Below, one piece after another: positions 1 to 6,514 of a stretch of DNA of 7,589 bases. The stretch spans positions 1 to 7,589 of the forward strand of contig VGFB01000168.1 in assembly GCA_016869015.1 (NCBI GenBank). The letters run 5' to 3'. A program made the position numbers and the translations under genes. The notes below the pieces were generated by a model that ran no database searches, was not told the DNA's origin, and saw only the letters and a program-made list of their open reading frames with translations. How positions within the stretch are numbered: position 1 is the first letter of the stretch; each line of letters begins with the position of its first letter. The DNA comes from Armatimonadota bacterium (GTDB taxonomy: Bacteria > Armatimonadota > Zipacnadia > Zipacnadales > VGFC01).

Positions 1-1
1 C

Positions 2-85
2 GATCCTGTCCCGCTCAACCAGCTCCTCGGCGGGAATGCCACGCCTGAGCCGCCCAAGGAGCCTCAACCTGAGTCAAGCAGATAG
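2..85 (+). CDS. Possible 3' end of a gene cut by the left edge
   Basis: One + strand frame is open from the window edge and ends with TAG at 83-85. It gives a 27-residue tail rich in Pro, Glu and Ser (it contains PEPPKEPQPESSR), which would suit a flexible C-terminus. No domain can be recognised. A competing minus-strand frame is also open to the edge, from a TTG at 67-65, and would read LRLLGRLRRGIPAEELVERD. That alternative has no ATG or GTG start and no ribosome binding site, so the plus-strand tail is slightly preferred. Both are guesses from about 80 bases. Confidence 0.25.
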   Translation, partial: DPVPLNQLLGGNATPEPPKEPQPESSR

Positions 86-180
86 CCCAGTTGAACTTTA
101 ATCTTCGCATTGGCTTCGGCGCAGCCCGCCTGGGCCCCGGGGCAGTCGTGGATCACGCCAGCCCCCGTGGATTCGCCGAC

Positions 181-194
181 GGGAAGCGCTTCCC
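181..194. repeat. Perfect 14-bp palindrome GGGAAGCGCTTCCC
   Basis: The 14 bases are their own reverse complement with no spacer. The left arm can also pair with the next segment: CGGGAA at 180-185 matches TTCCCG at 195-200. Alternative hairpins are therefore possible. It could be a protein-binding site or part of a transcript-end structure; the sequence alone does not decide. Confidence 0.6.
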
Positions 195-229
195 TTCCCG
201 CCGGAGTGGGCCCTCAACAACCGCGGAAG

Positions 230-245
230 CGCCCACAAGAGGGCG
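230..245. repeat. Small inverted repeat CGCCC/GGGCG
   Basis: CGCCC at 230-234 pairs perfectly with GGGCG at 241-245 around a 6-base loop (ACAAGA). Alone it would be unremarkable in GC-rich DNA. It is listed because it belongs to a run of such structures between 181 and 309. Confidence 0.4.
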
Positions 246-256
246 GTGGAGACGCT

Positions 257-294
257 GAGACTGCAGGAGTCTCGACCCCGGTCGGAGTCGAGAC
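257..294. repeat. Two overlapping inverted repeats (mutually exclusive hairpins)
   Basis: GAGACT at 257-262 pairs perfectly with AGTCTC at 268-273 around a 5-base loop. The second half of that hairpin overlaps GTCTCGAC at 269-276, which pairs perfectly with GTCGAGAC at 287-294 around a 10-base loop. That loop region also contains GACC/GGTC. The two stems share bases 269-273 and cannot form together. In RNA from the minus-strand gene that ends at 345 they would lie about 50-90 bases after the stop codon. A transcript-end structure or a dispersed intergenic repeat are both possible. Confidence 0.6.
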
Positions 295-296
295 GC

Positions 297-309
297 ACGG
301 ACTGTCCGT
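297..309. repeat. Inverted repeat ACGGAC-T-GTCCGT
   Basis: Two perfect 6-base arms flank one central base, making a 13-base odd palindrome three bases to the right of the preceding hairpin. The compact form resembles a dimeric protein-binding site more than an RNA hairpin, because a one-base loop cannot close without opening the inner pairs. It lies 36 bases beyond the stop codon of the gene ending at 345. Confidence 0.5.
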
Positions 310-344
310 TGTTGCCGTGGCCTTCTGTGGGTCCGCGTGCACGC

Positions 345-2837
345 CTACTCCGGAGCCACCTCCACCTGCCGATAGGGCAGCAGCCTCACCGGCCCGATGA
401 CCCCCGCCGGAGCCGGGCTATCGCCGGCGCTCGCGAGCGTGTTGGCGACGGTGATCTGCAGCCGGTTCCTCGCCTTCCTGACATGCTCTCCCAGGTCGAA
501 GCGGTACGGGCGGCAGAGCCGCAGGCCCGCGTCCTTGCCGTTGATCGTGACGCTTGCGCACGCCCCGACCTCGCCGAGGTCCAGGAACAGGCGCTCCGCG
601 GCGTACTCCGGCGGGAGGTCGATGACCCGTTCGTAGGTCGCCTCTCCCGCGTAGCCCCTCAGCCCCTGGGTCGCCCAGTCGCCGATGAGGATCTGTGAGG
701 GATCGCCGGCGCACTCGATCGGCGCGGCCAGCGGGTCCGGCCCGGCGACCACCAGCGTCGCCTGCCGGAGCGCGGCGCCCTTCGGCTTGCCGAGGTCGGC
801 GCTCAGTTCGGTCTCCCGACCGTCCACGTACAGCCGCAGCGCCTTTGCGCCCTCCGGTAGCTGCAATCGCGCGGCTCCCGGCGGCAGGTCGAACCGGTAC
901 CAGATCTCCCGGCCGGTGTTCGGCTCGGGCGGGAGACCGGGCACCTCGCCCCACGGCGCGACCGGCGGCGAGGACCCGACCTCCGGCGCGCCCCACGCGT
1001 CGTCATCGAAGCCGGCCGCCGGCCAGCCCTCCGGCGCGTCCCGGCTGACCCGCCAGTCCCCGTCGCTCACGAGGCGCACCAGGTTGCCGTCCTGCAGGGC
1101 GATGCCCGCCTCGCACAGCATCCCCCCGAACGAGCCCTCGTTCCTGGCCCTGATCCCGATCACGTTCGCCCCGGGCCTCAACTTTGCCGCGATGTCATAC
1201 GTCTCGGCCTTGTACCAGTCGCCGTCCGCGCCGACCAGCTCGCCGTTCACGAAGGCCTCGTAGCCGTTGTCCGCCGTCACTGTCAGCGTCGCCGTTCGCA
1301 CCGGCCCCGCCACTTCGAAGGTGCGCCGATAGTGTCTGACCTCACCGTCGCCGCTGAAGCCCAGCCACTTCGCGCGCCACTTCGGCAGCAAGCTGGGCAG
1401 CGGATCGCCGATCTTCAGCCGGTCCCAATCCGCCTCGTCCAGATCCGCGGCCATCCACTGCGAGGGGTCGTCGCCCTCCCGCACTGCCCGCACCCGCGCC
1501 TGGCTGATCAGCGTCGGCTGCCGCTCGAAGGCCGTCTTCGTCGCGAACCTCCACGCGCCGTCGATCAGCAGCTCCGGCGGCAGTCCCTCCACCCTCGCCT
1601 TGCCCTTCCGCCCATCCGACAGCATCACCGTGTGCGTCCCGTTCAGCCGCGCGAGACCCGCCACGACCGGCTTACCGCCACGCTCGATCAGCCGCACCTG
1701 CTCCAGCCCCGGCGCCTGAGCGATGTGGCTGTCGTCCGCCTCGGTTGGCGCCGGGCGACAGACCAGCGCGACGGCCTGTTCCGGTTGCAGCACCAACGGG
1801 AGCAGCGTCGTCCCCGCTTCCGTGTGCCGATAGCCGGGCGCCGGGCGCTGCGCTCCGGTGTCCAGGTCCTGCACGTCCGGCGCGCACTTCCGGTAGATCG
1901 TCAGGTAGGTGTCCACCGGCATGGCCGAGGCGTTGTAGAGCAGGTAGGTGTCCGTATCCGGCTCCGCGTCCTTCGCGTAGCGTGCGGCAACCACGTCTCT
2001 CGACGGCGGGTACAGGAACAGGTCCTCGCACTGCATCCCGTTCAGGATCGGGGCCAGCCTCCCCAGTTCCGCCGGCACCACGATCGCGTTCCCCTTCGCG
2101 AAAACCGCGTCGTTGATGTCATCGATCGACTTCACACCGAAGGCCTCCTCGACCCAGCTCACGCCCTCCGGCCCCTTCGGCAGGTTGTGAGTCGCGATCA
2201 CCTTCACGCCGCCCGCGAGCAGCCGCCGGGCCGCCTCCACGACCTCCGATCGCTCAATCCTCACCCGGGGGAGGATGACCGCCTTGATGGCCTCCGGACC
2301 GAGGGTCAGCTTCCCCTCCGCCGTGACGGCCGCCGCCAGCTCGTCCGCCGCGATGACGCGGTACCCCGTTTGCATCTCGACGAGCTGGTTCAGCACCGCC
2401 CGCAGCGCCCCGGCCTCCGCGTCGGCCATCTCCCGCCCCTGGGCCGAGGGGAGCACCACCGCCACGCTCCCTTGCCGCCCGCCGCCCCTCATCCAGCCGC
2501 TCAGCCGCTCCGCGAGCGCCTCCAGGCCCTTCATCTGCGGCCAGTACGGTTGCGCCGACACCGCGGGGCCGTCGCTGAAGCGGTCGCCGAAGGCGCCGCC
2601 TTCCCCCACCAGCGCGCTCATCAGCAAGAGGTGTCGCAGCATCTCGGGCGTCGTGTCCGGGGTCAGCAGATACGTCGCCGGCTGCCCCGGAGTGAGCAGT
2701 CCGTGGAGCGGGTCGAAGGACTCGTTCGCCGCCCGCAGGGGCGTGTCCGGCGCCACCGGCCCGACAAACCGGTACTCTTGCGCCCAGCCGCCCACCGCCG
2801 GCGCCAGGGATAGCCACAGCAGAACCGCGCGCTTCAT
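345..2837 (-). CDS. Secreted GH106-like beta-sandwich protein lacking an evident catalytic barrel
   Basis: This is an 830-residue exported protein. Residues 1-19 form a Sec signal peptide (KR, hydrophobic core VLLWLSLAPAV, cleavage after GWA). Residues about 65-130 (RHLLLMSALVG, PYWPQMKGLEALAERLSGWM, then VAVVLPSAQ) resemble, from memory, the end of the barrel and the following linker in GH106-type alpha-L-rhamnosidase relatives. Residues about 130-255 look like an alpha/beta accessory domain (ITHNLP-like strand, AVILPRV). Residues about 295-362 form a beta-sandwich segment (DTYLLYNASAMPVDTYLTIY, DLDTGAQRPAPGY). Residues about 500-580 look like a galactose-binding-type domain (YRRTFEV, NGYEAFVNGELVG, RPGANVIGIRARN). 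Residues about 735-800 look like a second one (LFLDLGEVGACASVTINGKD, NRLQITVANTL). The acidic catalytic barrel that should precede residue 65 is absent. The start is firm: ATG with GAGGAG seven bases upstream. A role in binding or processing plant- or algal-type polysaccharide is inferred; catalytic activity is doubtful. Confidence 0.8.
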   Translation of the reverse strand: MKRAVLLWLSLAPAVGGWAQEYRFVGPVAPDTPLRAANESFDPLHGLLTPGQPATYLLTPDTTPEMLRHLLLMSALVGEGGAFGDRFSDGPAVSAQPYWPQMKGLEALAERLSGWMRGGGRQGSVAVVLPSAQGREMADAEAGALRAVLNQLVEMQTGYRVIAADELAAAVTAEGKLTLGPEAIKAVILPRVRIERSEVVEAARRLLAGGVKVIATHNLPKGPEGVSWVEEAFGVKSIDDINDAVFAKGNAIVVPAELGRLAPILNGMQCEDLFLYPPSRDVVAARYAKDAEPDTDTYLLYNASAMPVDTYLTIYRKCAPDVQDLDTGAQRPAPGYRHTEAGTTLLPLVLQPEQAVALVCRPAPTEADDSHIAQAPGLEQVRLIERGGKPVVAGLARLNGTHTVMLSDGRKGKARVEGLPPELLIDGAWRFATKTAFERQPTLISQARVRAVREGDDPSQWMAADLDEADWDRLKIGDPLPSLLPKWRAKWLGFSGDGEVRHYRRTFEVAGPVRTATLTVTADNGYEAFVNGELVGADGDWYKAETYDIAAKLRPGANVIGIRARNEGSFGGMLCEAGIALQDGNLVRLVSDGDWRVSRDAPEGWPAAGFDDDAWGAPEVGSSPPVAPWGEVPGLPPEPNTGREIWYRFDLPPGAARLQLPEGAKALRLYVDGRETELSADLGKPKGAALRQATLVVAGPDPLAAPIECAGDPSQILIGDWATQGLRGYAGEATYERVIDLPPEYAAERLFLDLGEVGACASVTINGKDAGLRLCRPYRFDLGEHVRKARNRLQITVANTLASAGDSPAPAGVIGPVRLLPYRQVEVAPE

Positions 2838-2842
2838 CGGGG

Positions 2843-2850
2843 ATCTCCTC
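2843..2850 (-). promoter_or_regulatory. Ribosome binding site of the secreted GH106-like gene
   Basis: On the minus strand GAGGAGAT precedes the ATG, with GAGGAG ending seven bases before it. This strong Shine-Dalgarno match, together with the signal peptide, fixes the start. It shows that the short N-terminus is the intended one and not a misread internal start. Confidence 0.8.
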
Positions 2851-2909
2851 GCGGGAGGGAAAGGCGTTCCGCGGTTGTTCGAGGAGGGCGCGAGGCAGAC
2901 CTGCGCGGG

Positions 2910-2938
2910 TTGCGGCCGCGTACGTGGCGACGTATAAT
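2910..2938 (+). promoter_or_regulatory. Sigma70-type promoter for the sulfatase maturase
   Basis: TTGCGG (2910-2915) and a perfect TATAAT (2933-2938) are separated by exactly 17 bases. A consensus -10 box is conspicuous in DNA this rich in G+C. Transcription would begin near 2945 and give a leader of about 80 bases before the ATG at 3025. The inverted repeat TACGT-GGCG-ACGTA (2921-2934) fills the spacer and runs into the first two bases of the -10 box, where a repressor could act; that role is inference. No equally good promoter was seen for the divergent minus-strand gene. Confidence 0.7.
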
Positions 2939-2950
2939 GGACGCGCGGGT

Positions 2951-2971
2951 GTAGGAGCGGCTTCAGCCGCG
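2951..2971 (+). repeat. REP-like element: GTAG head plus GC hairpin
   Basis: The sequence GTAGGAGCGGCTTCAGCCGC has the layout of bacterial REP elements: a GTAG tetranucleotide, a short spacer, then a stem. The stem pairs GCGGC (2957-2961) with GCCGC (2966-2970) around TTCA. Very similar 'GTAGGAGCGGCTTCAGCCGC' units are, to my knowledge, dispersed in intergenic DNA of many GC-rich bacteria, and GTAG-headed REPs are linked to REP-associated tyrosine transposases. Only one copy lies in this window. It falls in the predicted leader of the maturase transcript, just after the expected start point, so it could affect RNA stability or translation. Confidence 0.6.
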
Positions 2972-3024
2972 ATGCCCCAGGAGTCTATCGCGTCCGGCCC
3001 TGACGTCCACGCCCCCGAGCCCTC

Positions 3025-4302
3025 ATGCCACCACTCCCCCCTCAACCTCCCATCACCTCGGTCCTCGTGAAGCCTGCCGGGGCGGACTGCAACCTGAAGT
3101 GCGACTACTGCTTCTACCGGCCGAAGGCGGAGCTGTACCCCGACGAGCCGCGTCCGCGGATGACCGAGGCCACGCTCGAGACGTTCATCCGCCAGTACAT
3201 GCTCCTGGCCGGGCAGAACCCGTCCTTCGGGTGGCAGGGCGGCGAGCCGGGGCTGATGGGGCTGGATTTCTACCGGGCCGCGGTGGGGTTCCAGAAGCGG
3301 TACGGCCGGTTCGGGCAGGCGGTCGGTAACGGGTTTCAGACCAACGCGACCTTCATCGACGATGACTGGGCCACGTTCTTCGCGGCCTACAAGTTCCTCA
3401 TCGGGGTAAGCCTCGATGGGCCGCAGGACCTCCACGACCGGCACCGGATGACCCTCGGCGACGCGCCCAGCTGGCAGCGGGTGATGCAGAGCCTCGCGGT
3501 CCTTCGCCGCCACGGCGTCGAGTTCAACATCCTGTGCATGGTCACCCCCGACAGCGTGACCCAGCCCGAGAAGCTCTACCGCTTCTTCCGCGACAATGAC
3601 CTGCGGTATCTGCAGTTCATCCCCCTCATCGAGCCGGGGCCGGAGCCGCTCACGCCCGCTGAGTACTCGATCACGCCCGAGCAGTACGGCGAGTTCCTCT
3701 GCCGGATGTTCGACCAGTGGTCCCGCGAGTGGCCGCCGGAGTGCTACATCCGCGAGTTCGACGACTTCCTCACGGTCTACGCGGGGCACCCGATGCCCTC
3801 GTGCATCCACCAGGAGGAGTGCGGGAGCTACCTCGTGGTCGAGCACAACGGGGACGTGTACGCGTGTGACTTCATGGTGACGCCGGAGTGGTGGCTGGGC
3901 AACCTGACGGTCACGCCTCTCGCCGAGATCCTCGCGTCGCCGAAGTTCCGGGCCTTCGCTCGCCGGAAGTCGGCGCACCCGCCGCAGTGCGTGGAGTGCC
4001 AGTGGCTGCCGCTCTGCCGCGGCGGGTGCCAGAAGCATCGGCTCATCACGTCGGAGAACATCGCCTCGCCGACCTACTTCTGCGAGGCCTACCGCCGGTT
4101 CTTCCCGCACAGCCGGCGGCGGCTCCGGCGGATGGCCGACGAGCTGACCGGCCGGAGCAAGCCCCGGCCCGCCGGCAGACCGCCCTCCCCCGCGAGGCCC
4201 TCCGTGAGCTCCGACGGCCCCGCCCGCAACGACCCTTGCCCGTGCGGCAGCGGGCGGAAGTTCAAGCACTGCTGCCTTGGCAAGCCGGCCGCCGGCGCCT
4301 GA
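3025..4302 (+). CDS. Anaerobic sulfatase-maturating enzyme (radical SAM/SPASM) with C-terminal SEC-C motif
   Basis: This 425-residue cytosolic enzyme is predicted to oxidise the active-site Cys or Ser of type I sulfatases to formylglycine. The radical SAM motif CNLKCDYC supplies Cys22, Cys26 and Cys29; GWQGGEP (69-75) is the SAM-binding GGE motif; QTNAT (105-109) and VSLDGP (128-133) follow. The SPASM region has Cys260, 266, 281, 322, 325, 331, 335 and 353. As I recall, this spacing is identical to the eight auxiliary-cluster cysteines of Clostridium perfringens anSME, and Asp282 sits where its proposed general base lies. A Pro/Arg-rich linker (about 378-400) leads to the zinc-type SEC-C motif RNDPCPCGSGRKFKHCC (401-417). 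An in-frame TGA at 3001 with no other start codon between makes ATG 3025 the first possible start. No good Shine-Dalgarno precedes it. It converges with the next gene across 22 bases with no clear terminator. No sulfatase lies in the window. Confidence 0.93.
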   Translation: MPPLPPQPPITSVLVKPAGADCNLKCDYCFYRPKAELYPDEPRPRMTEATLETFIRQYMLLAGQNPSFGWQGGEPGLMGLDFYRAAVGFQKRYGRFGQAVGNGFQTNATFIDDDWATFFAAYKFLIGVSLDGPQDLHDRHRMTLGDAPSWQRVMQSLAVLRRHGVEFNILCMVTPDSVTQPEKLYRFFRDNDLRYLQFIPLIEPGPEPLTPAEYSITPEQYGEFLCRMFDQWSREWPPECYIREFDDFLTVYAGHPMPSCIHQEECGSYLVVEHNGDVYACDFMVTPEWWLGNLTVTPLAEILASPKFRAFARRKSAHPPQCVECQWLPLCRGGCQKHRLITSENIASPTYFCEAYRRFFPHSRRRLRRMADELTGRSKPRPAGRPPSPARPSVSSDGPARNDPCPCGSGRKFKHCCLGKPAAGA

Positions 4303-4324
4303 CCGGCACCGGGCGCGCCACCGG

Positions 4325-5653
4325 CTATCCGGCCTGGAGGTCCTCCATGTACTGCCGGATGGCGGGCAGCGCGAGGAGCTTCTCCCGGAAGAAGTTGTTC
4401 ACCAGGTTGATGACCTCCGCCCGGGCCGCCTCGGCCTCCGGGATCAGCGTCTGGCCGCTGCGCTGCCGGGTCAGGCTGTCCCGCAGCCGCAACAGGTACC
4501 GCACGATCTCGGTCTCCTGCTCGCCCTCGAGGGCCCTGGTCACGGCGAGGATCAGCTCGTCGGCCTGGTCCAGCACGTACTCCATCGGCATCCCCGAGTC
4601 CGGCTGCGTCGCGTCGTCGACCGTTCGGATGAGCGACCAGACCTGATACAGCATGGTCGCCGGCTCATCGAACAGCTCGCGCAGGAAGGCCGCTTCCGGG
4701 TAGCGGCCGGTCAGGCGGAAGATGTTGTACAGGCGCTTGGCGACCTTCCCGTAGTTGAGGTCACGGGTCAGGTACTTCTCGACCTCGTGCGTCAGCTCCG
4801 CCACGTAGTTCTCCAGAGCGTCGGCCGACACGTGCTTGGCCAACTTGGCGAAAATCGGCACCGAGGTCGCGTCCAGGTACACCTCCTGGAAGTACGGGTC
4901 GAGGTAGGAGTCCAGCGGGGTGATCGTGCCGTCCGGCGCTTCCCAGGTCACGTCCAGCATGTTGCTGGCGTTCGCCAGCCGGTGCCGGCCGGGGTCGGCG
5001 ACCACCCAGTCCAGCTTGCACCAGCCCGGGTCCTGAGCGACCTCGTCCCAGAGCACCGACGCGGGCCGGCCGTCGGGGGTGAAGCCCTCGATCTTGCCCG
5101 CCTCGATCTCCTTGGGGCCCCAGGCGATCGGCGAGCCGGCGGCGATCGAGCGTCCGTCCCTGACGAAGTCGAACGGGTACGAGCCGAACTTCACCTCGAT
5201 GAGCTGGTGGGTCGGGGCCTGGAGGGTGCTGAGCGCCTTCTGGCGCATGAGATCGGCCAGGAGACGACCGGCCGCCTCCCGTGTCTCGGCCCGGATGTTG
5301 ACCCGCTCGAAGTAGTCGGCATCGCCGGGGTAAGTCTGGATCTTCGACTGCGCCGCAGAGCCGGAGAGGGCGAGAGCCGTCTCGACGACTCCCGGCACGT
5401 CCTCGAACTCGACCAACCGCCCGATGGCGCGAAAGTGCGCCAGGTCCTCGGGCGAGAAGTCCAGCATCGCCATCGAGTGCCCGAAGACCCCGGCGCGTTC
5501 ATCGACCACCACCCCCTGCCGCGCCTCGGTGGCCGCCATCGCGGTCAGCCACTGCATGGCTTCCGCTTCGTCCAGCTCGATCCCCAACCGTCGGGCCGAC
5601 TCGATGATCTGGGCCAGGTCCTCGCGCTCCGGGCTCTTCTCCTGGTCAGCCAT
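4325..5653 (-). CDS. Uncharacterised protein with nucleotidyltransferase-like motif
   Basis: I do not recognise this 442-residue protein as a named family. It has no signal peptide or membrane segment. Residues 1-60 are helical and charged. Residues 97-113 read L-G-S, eleven residues, then D-A-D-Y, which fits the hG[GS]x(9-13)Dh[DE]h signature of the polymerase-beta nucleotidyltransferase fold. A later acidic strand position could be Glu153 (QLIEVKFG) or Asp215 (CKLDWVVAD). Residues about 275-440 are mainly helical and include YGKVAKRLYNIFRLTG (301-316). From memory, the layout (motif, 'K-D-hydrophobic' strand, then 'AKRLYNIFR' helices) resembles poorly characterised nucleotidyltransferase-like proteins of giant DNA viruses; this is weak. 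The ATG has AAGGAG nine bases upstream (5663-5668). It lies 30 bases after the hydrolase stop on the same strand, so the two are probably co-transcribed. Real coding is supported by high GC3 and sensible composition; the function is unknown. Confidence 0.85.
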   Translation of the reverse strand: MADQEKSPEREDLAQIIESARRLGIELDEAEAMQWLTAMAATEARQGVVVDERAGVFGHSMAMLDFSPEDLAHFRAIGRLVEFEDVPGVVETALALSGSAAQSKIQTYPGDADYFERVNIRAETREAAGRLLADLMRQKALSTLQAPTHQLIEVKFGSYPFDFVRDGRSIAAGSPIAWGPKEIEAGKIEGFTPDGRPASVLWDEVAQDPGWCKLDWVVADPGRHRLANASNMLDVTWEAPDGTITPLDSYLDPYFQEVYLDATSVPIFAKLAKHVSADALENYVAELTHEVEKYLTRDLNYGKVAKRLYNIFRLTGRYPEAAFLRELFDEPATMLYQVWSLIRTVDDATQPDSGMPMEYVLDQADELILAVTRALEGEQETEIVRYLLRLRDSLTRQRSGQTLIPEAEAARAEVINLVNNFFREKLLALPAIRQYMEDLQAG

Positions 5654-5662
5654 GCGTTCGCT

Positions 5663-5668
5663 CTCCTT
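5663..5668 (-). promoter_or_regulatory. Ribosome binding site of the nucleotidyltransferase-like gene
   Basis: AAGGAG on the minus strand, nine bases before the ATG at 5653, lies in the 30-base gap after the hydrolase stop codon. It supports separate translation of the second gene of a two-gene operon. Confidence 0.75.
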
Positions 5669-5683
5669 CCGCGATGCTCGCGG

Positions 5684-6514
5684 TCAGGGCCGTGCCCCGA
5701 CGAAGTCCAGCGCGGCGGCCCAGTCTACCTGCGTGACGGGTGAGTCGTGGTCTCCGCCCTCGATCTCGACGTACCGAATGCGCCGCCCCAGCTCCTGCAG
5801 CCGCTCCGCGAGCGCGCGCGTCGGCTCGACGGGGATCAGCGCGTCCGCCGCGCCGTGGGCGAGGTAGCAGGGCATCGTCAGCCGCTCGGCGTTCAGCAGG
5901 GCCGAGCGCGCGCGCAGCTCCTCCTCGAGCGCACTGCTCCCGGCCTGGTAGTGGAGGGCGATGGCGGCGGCGATGTTCTGCAGCGTGGGGTTCGGCGAGC
6001 CGGCCGCGAAGGCCTGGTAGGCCTGGATGTCCGCGGCCGGACACAGCGCGATGGCTCCTGCGAGCAGCTCGGGCCGTCGCACCGCGAAGACCAGCGTCGA
6101 AGAGCCGCCCATCGAGCCCCCGCACAGGTACACAGGCCGGCCCGGCCAGCGCGCGCGCAGGAGGCCGATGAGGTCCGTGAGGCCGGCTTCGGCGGAGGGA
6201 CCCATCCACGTGTTGCCCCCATACCAGGCGGTCACGTAGGCGATCCTGCGCGCCAGGCACTCCCGCCGCAGCTTGCCGAAGGCGTCGTTGTAGCTTCCCG
6301 GCGTCATCCCCTGCGTCTCGTCCGCATAGTGACCGTGCAGGTAGAGGAGAATCGCCGAGGGTTCGGCCGCCGGCAGCTGGAGCAGGCAGGGCCATCGGGA
6401 GCCATCGGCCGAGCAGTTGAAGCTCTCACGTACGGGCTCCGGCAGCGGAGCCTCCGCCTGCGCGTCTGCGGGGCAAGCCGTCATGAGCAACCTCAGCATG
6501 AGAAGCCGAACCAT
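5684..6514 (-). CDS. Alpha/beta hydrolase, probably exported (esterase/peptidase-like)
   Basis: Counting from ATG 6514 this is a 276-residue serine hydrolase. LLYLHGHYAD (57-64) carries the HG oxyanion strand. GGSMGG (132-137) is the nucleophile elbow with Ser134. Asp224 in HGAADALIP and His256 in GGDHDSP complete the triad. The layout matches dienelactone-hydrolase or acetyl-xylan/feruloyl-esterase-type enzymes; the substrate is not readable from sequence. The N-terminus is hydrophobic (RLLMLRLLMTACPADAQA) and suggests a signal peptide or, less well, a lipobox at LMTAC. Cys34 and Cys43 could form a disulfide outside the cytoplasm. The start is uncertain. ATG 6514 has no clear Shine-Dalgarno. 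A TTG at 6553 has GGAAGG seven bases upstream and adds 13 residues. ATG 6484 has GAGG six bases upstream but would delete the signal-like segment. It is the first gene of a probable operon with the 442-residue protein, and is divergent from the membrane protein gene. Confidence 0.87.
   Translation of the reverse strand: MVRLLMLRLLMTACPADAQAEAPLPEPVRESFNCSADGSRWPCLLQLPAAEPSAILLYLHGHYADETQGMTPGSYNDAFGKLRRECLARRIAYVTAWYGGNTWMGPSAEAGLTDLIGLLRARWPGRPVYLCGGSMGGSSTLVFAVRRPELLAGAIALCPAADIQAYQAFAAGSPNPTLQNIAAAIALHYQAGSSALEEELRARSALLNAERLTMPCYLAHGAADALIPVEPTRALAERLQELGRRIRYVEIEGGDHDSPVTQVDWAAALDFVGARP

Larger units (their letters stand above)
86..344. other. Gene-free stretch with clustered inverted repeats
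   Basis: No frame here looks like a real gene: the open frames have low-complexity, Arg/Ser/Pro-rich translations with no start context. The stretch lies immediately 3' of the minus-strand gene that stops at 345. It may separate that gene from a convergent + gene ending at 85. Its right half is packed with perfect inverted repeats, listed separately. No T-rich tract follows any of them on either strand, so a classical intrinsic terminator is not evident. Confidence 0.6.

Noticed and set aside
110..400. Short + strand frames in the left 400 bases
   Set aside because: They run across the inverted-repeat cluster and into the 3' end of the minus-strand gene, have no ribosome binding site and encode Pro/Ser/Arg-rich sequence without features.
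1332..2813. Long + strand open frame of 493 codons opposite the secreted GH106-like gene
   Set aside because: The translation is Arg/Pro/Leu/His-rich low-complexity sequence with no domain. It is an antisense shadow caused by high GC3, and the minus-strand gene has a signal peptide, a ribosome binding site and recognisable domains.
2254..4269. Minus-strand open frame of 671 codons spanning the intergenic region and both neighbours
   Set aside because: It overlaps the well-supported radical SAM gene on the opposite strand and the start of the secreted protein in another frame, crosses the promoter, and has an Arg/Ala/Gly-rich composition typical of a shadow frame.
4303..4324. Possible bidirectional terminator between the convergent maturase and 442-residue genes
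   Set aside because: The gap is GC-rich with several CCGG/GGCC repeats but has no clear single stem and no T-tract on either strand.
4277..5743. Plus-strand open frame of 488 codons opposite the 442-residue gene
   Set aside because: The composition is Arg/Val/Gly/His-rich without structure. The minus-strand frame has a strong ribosome binding site and balanced composition.
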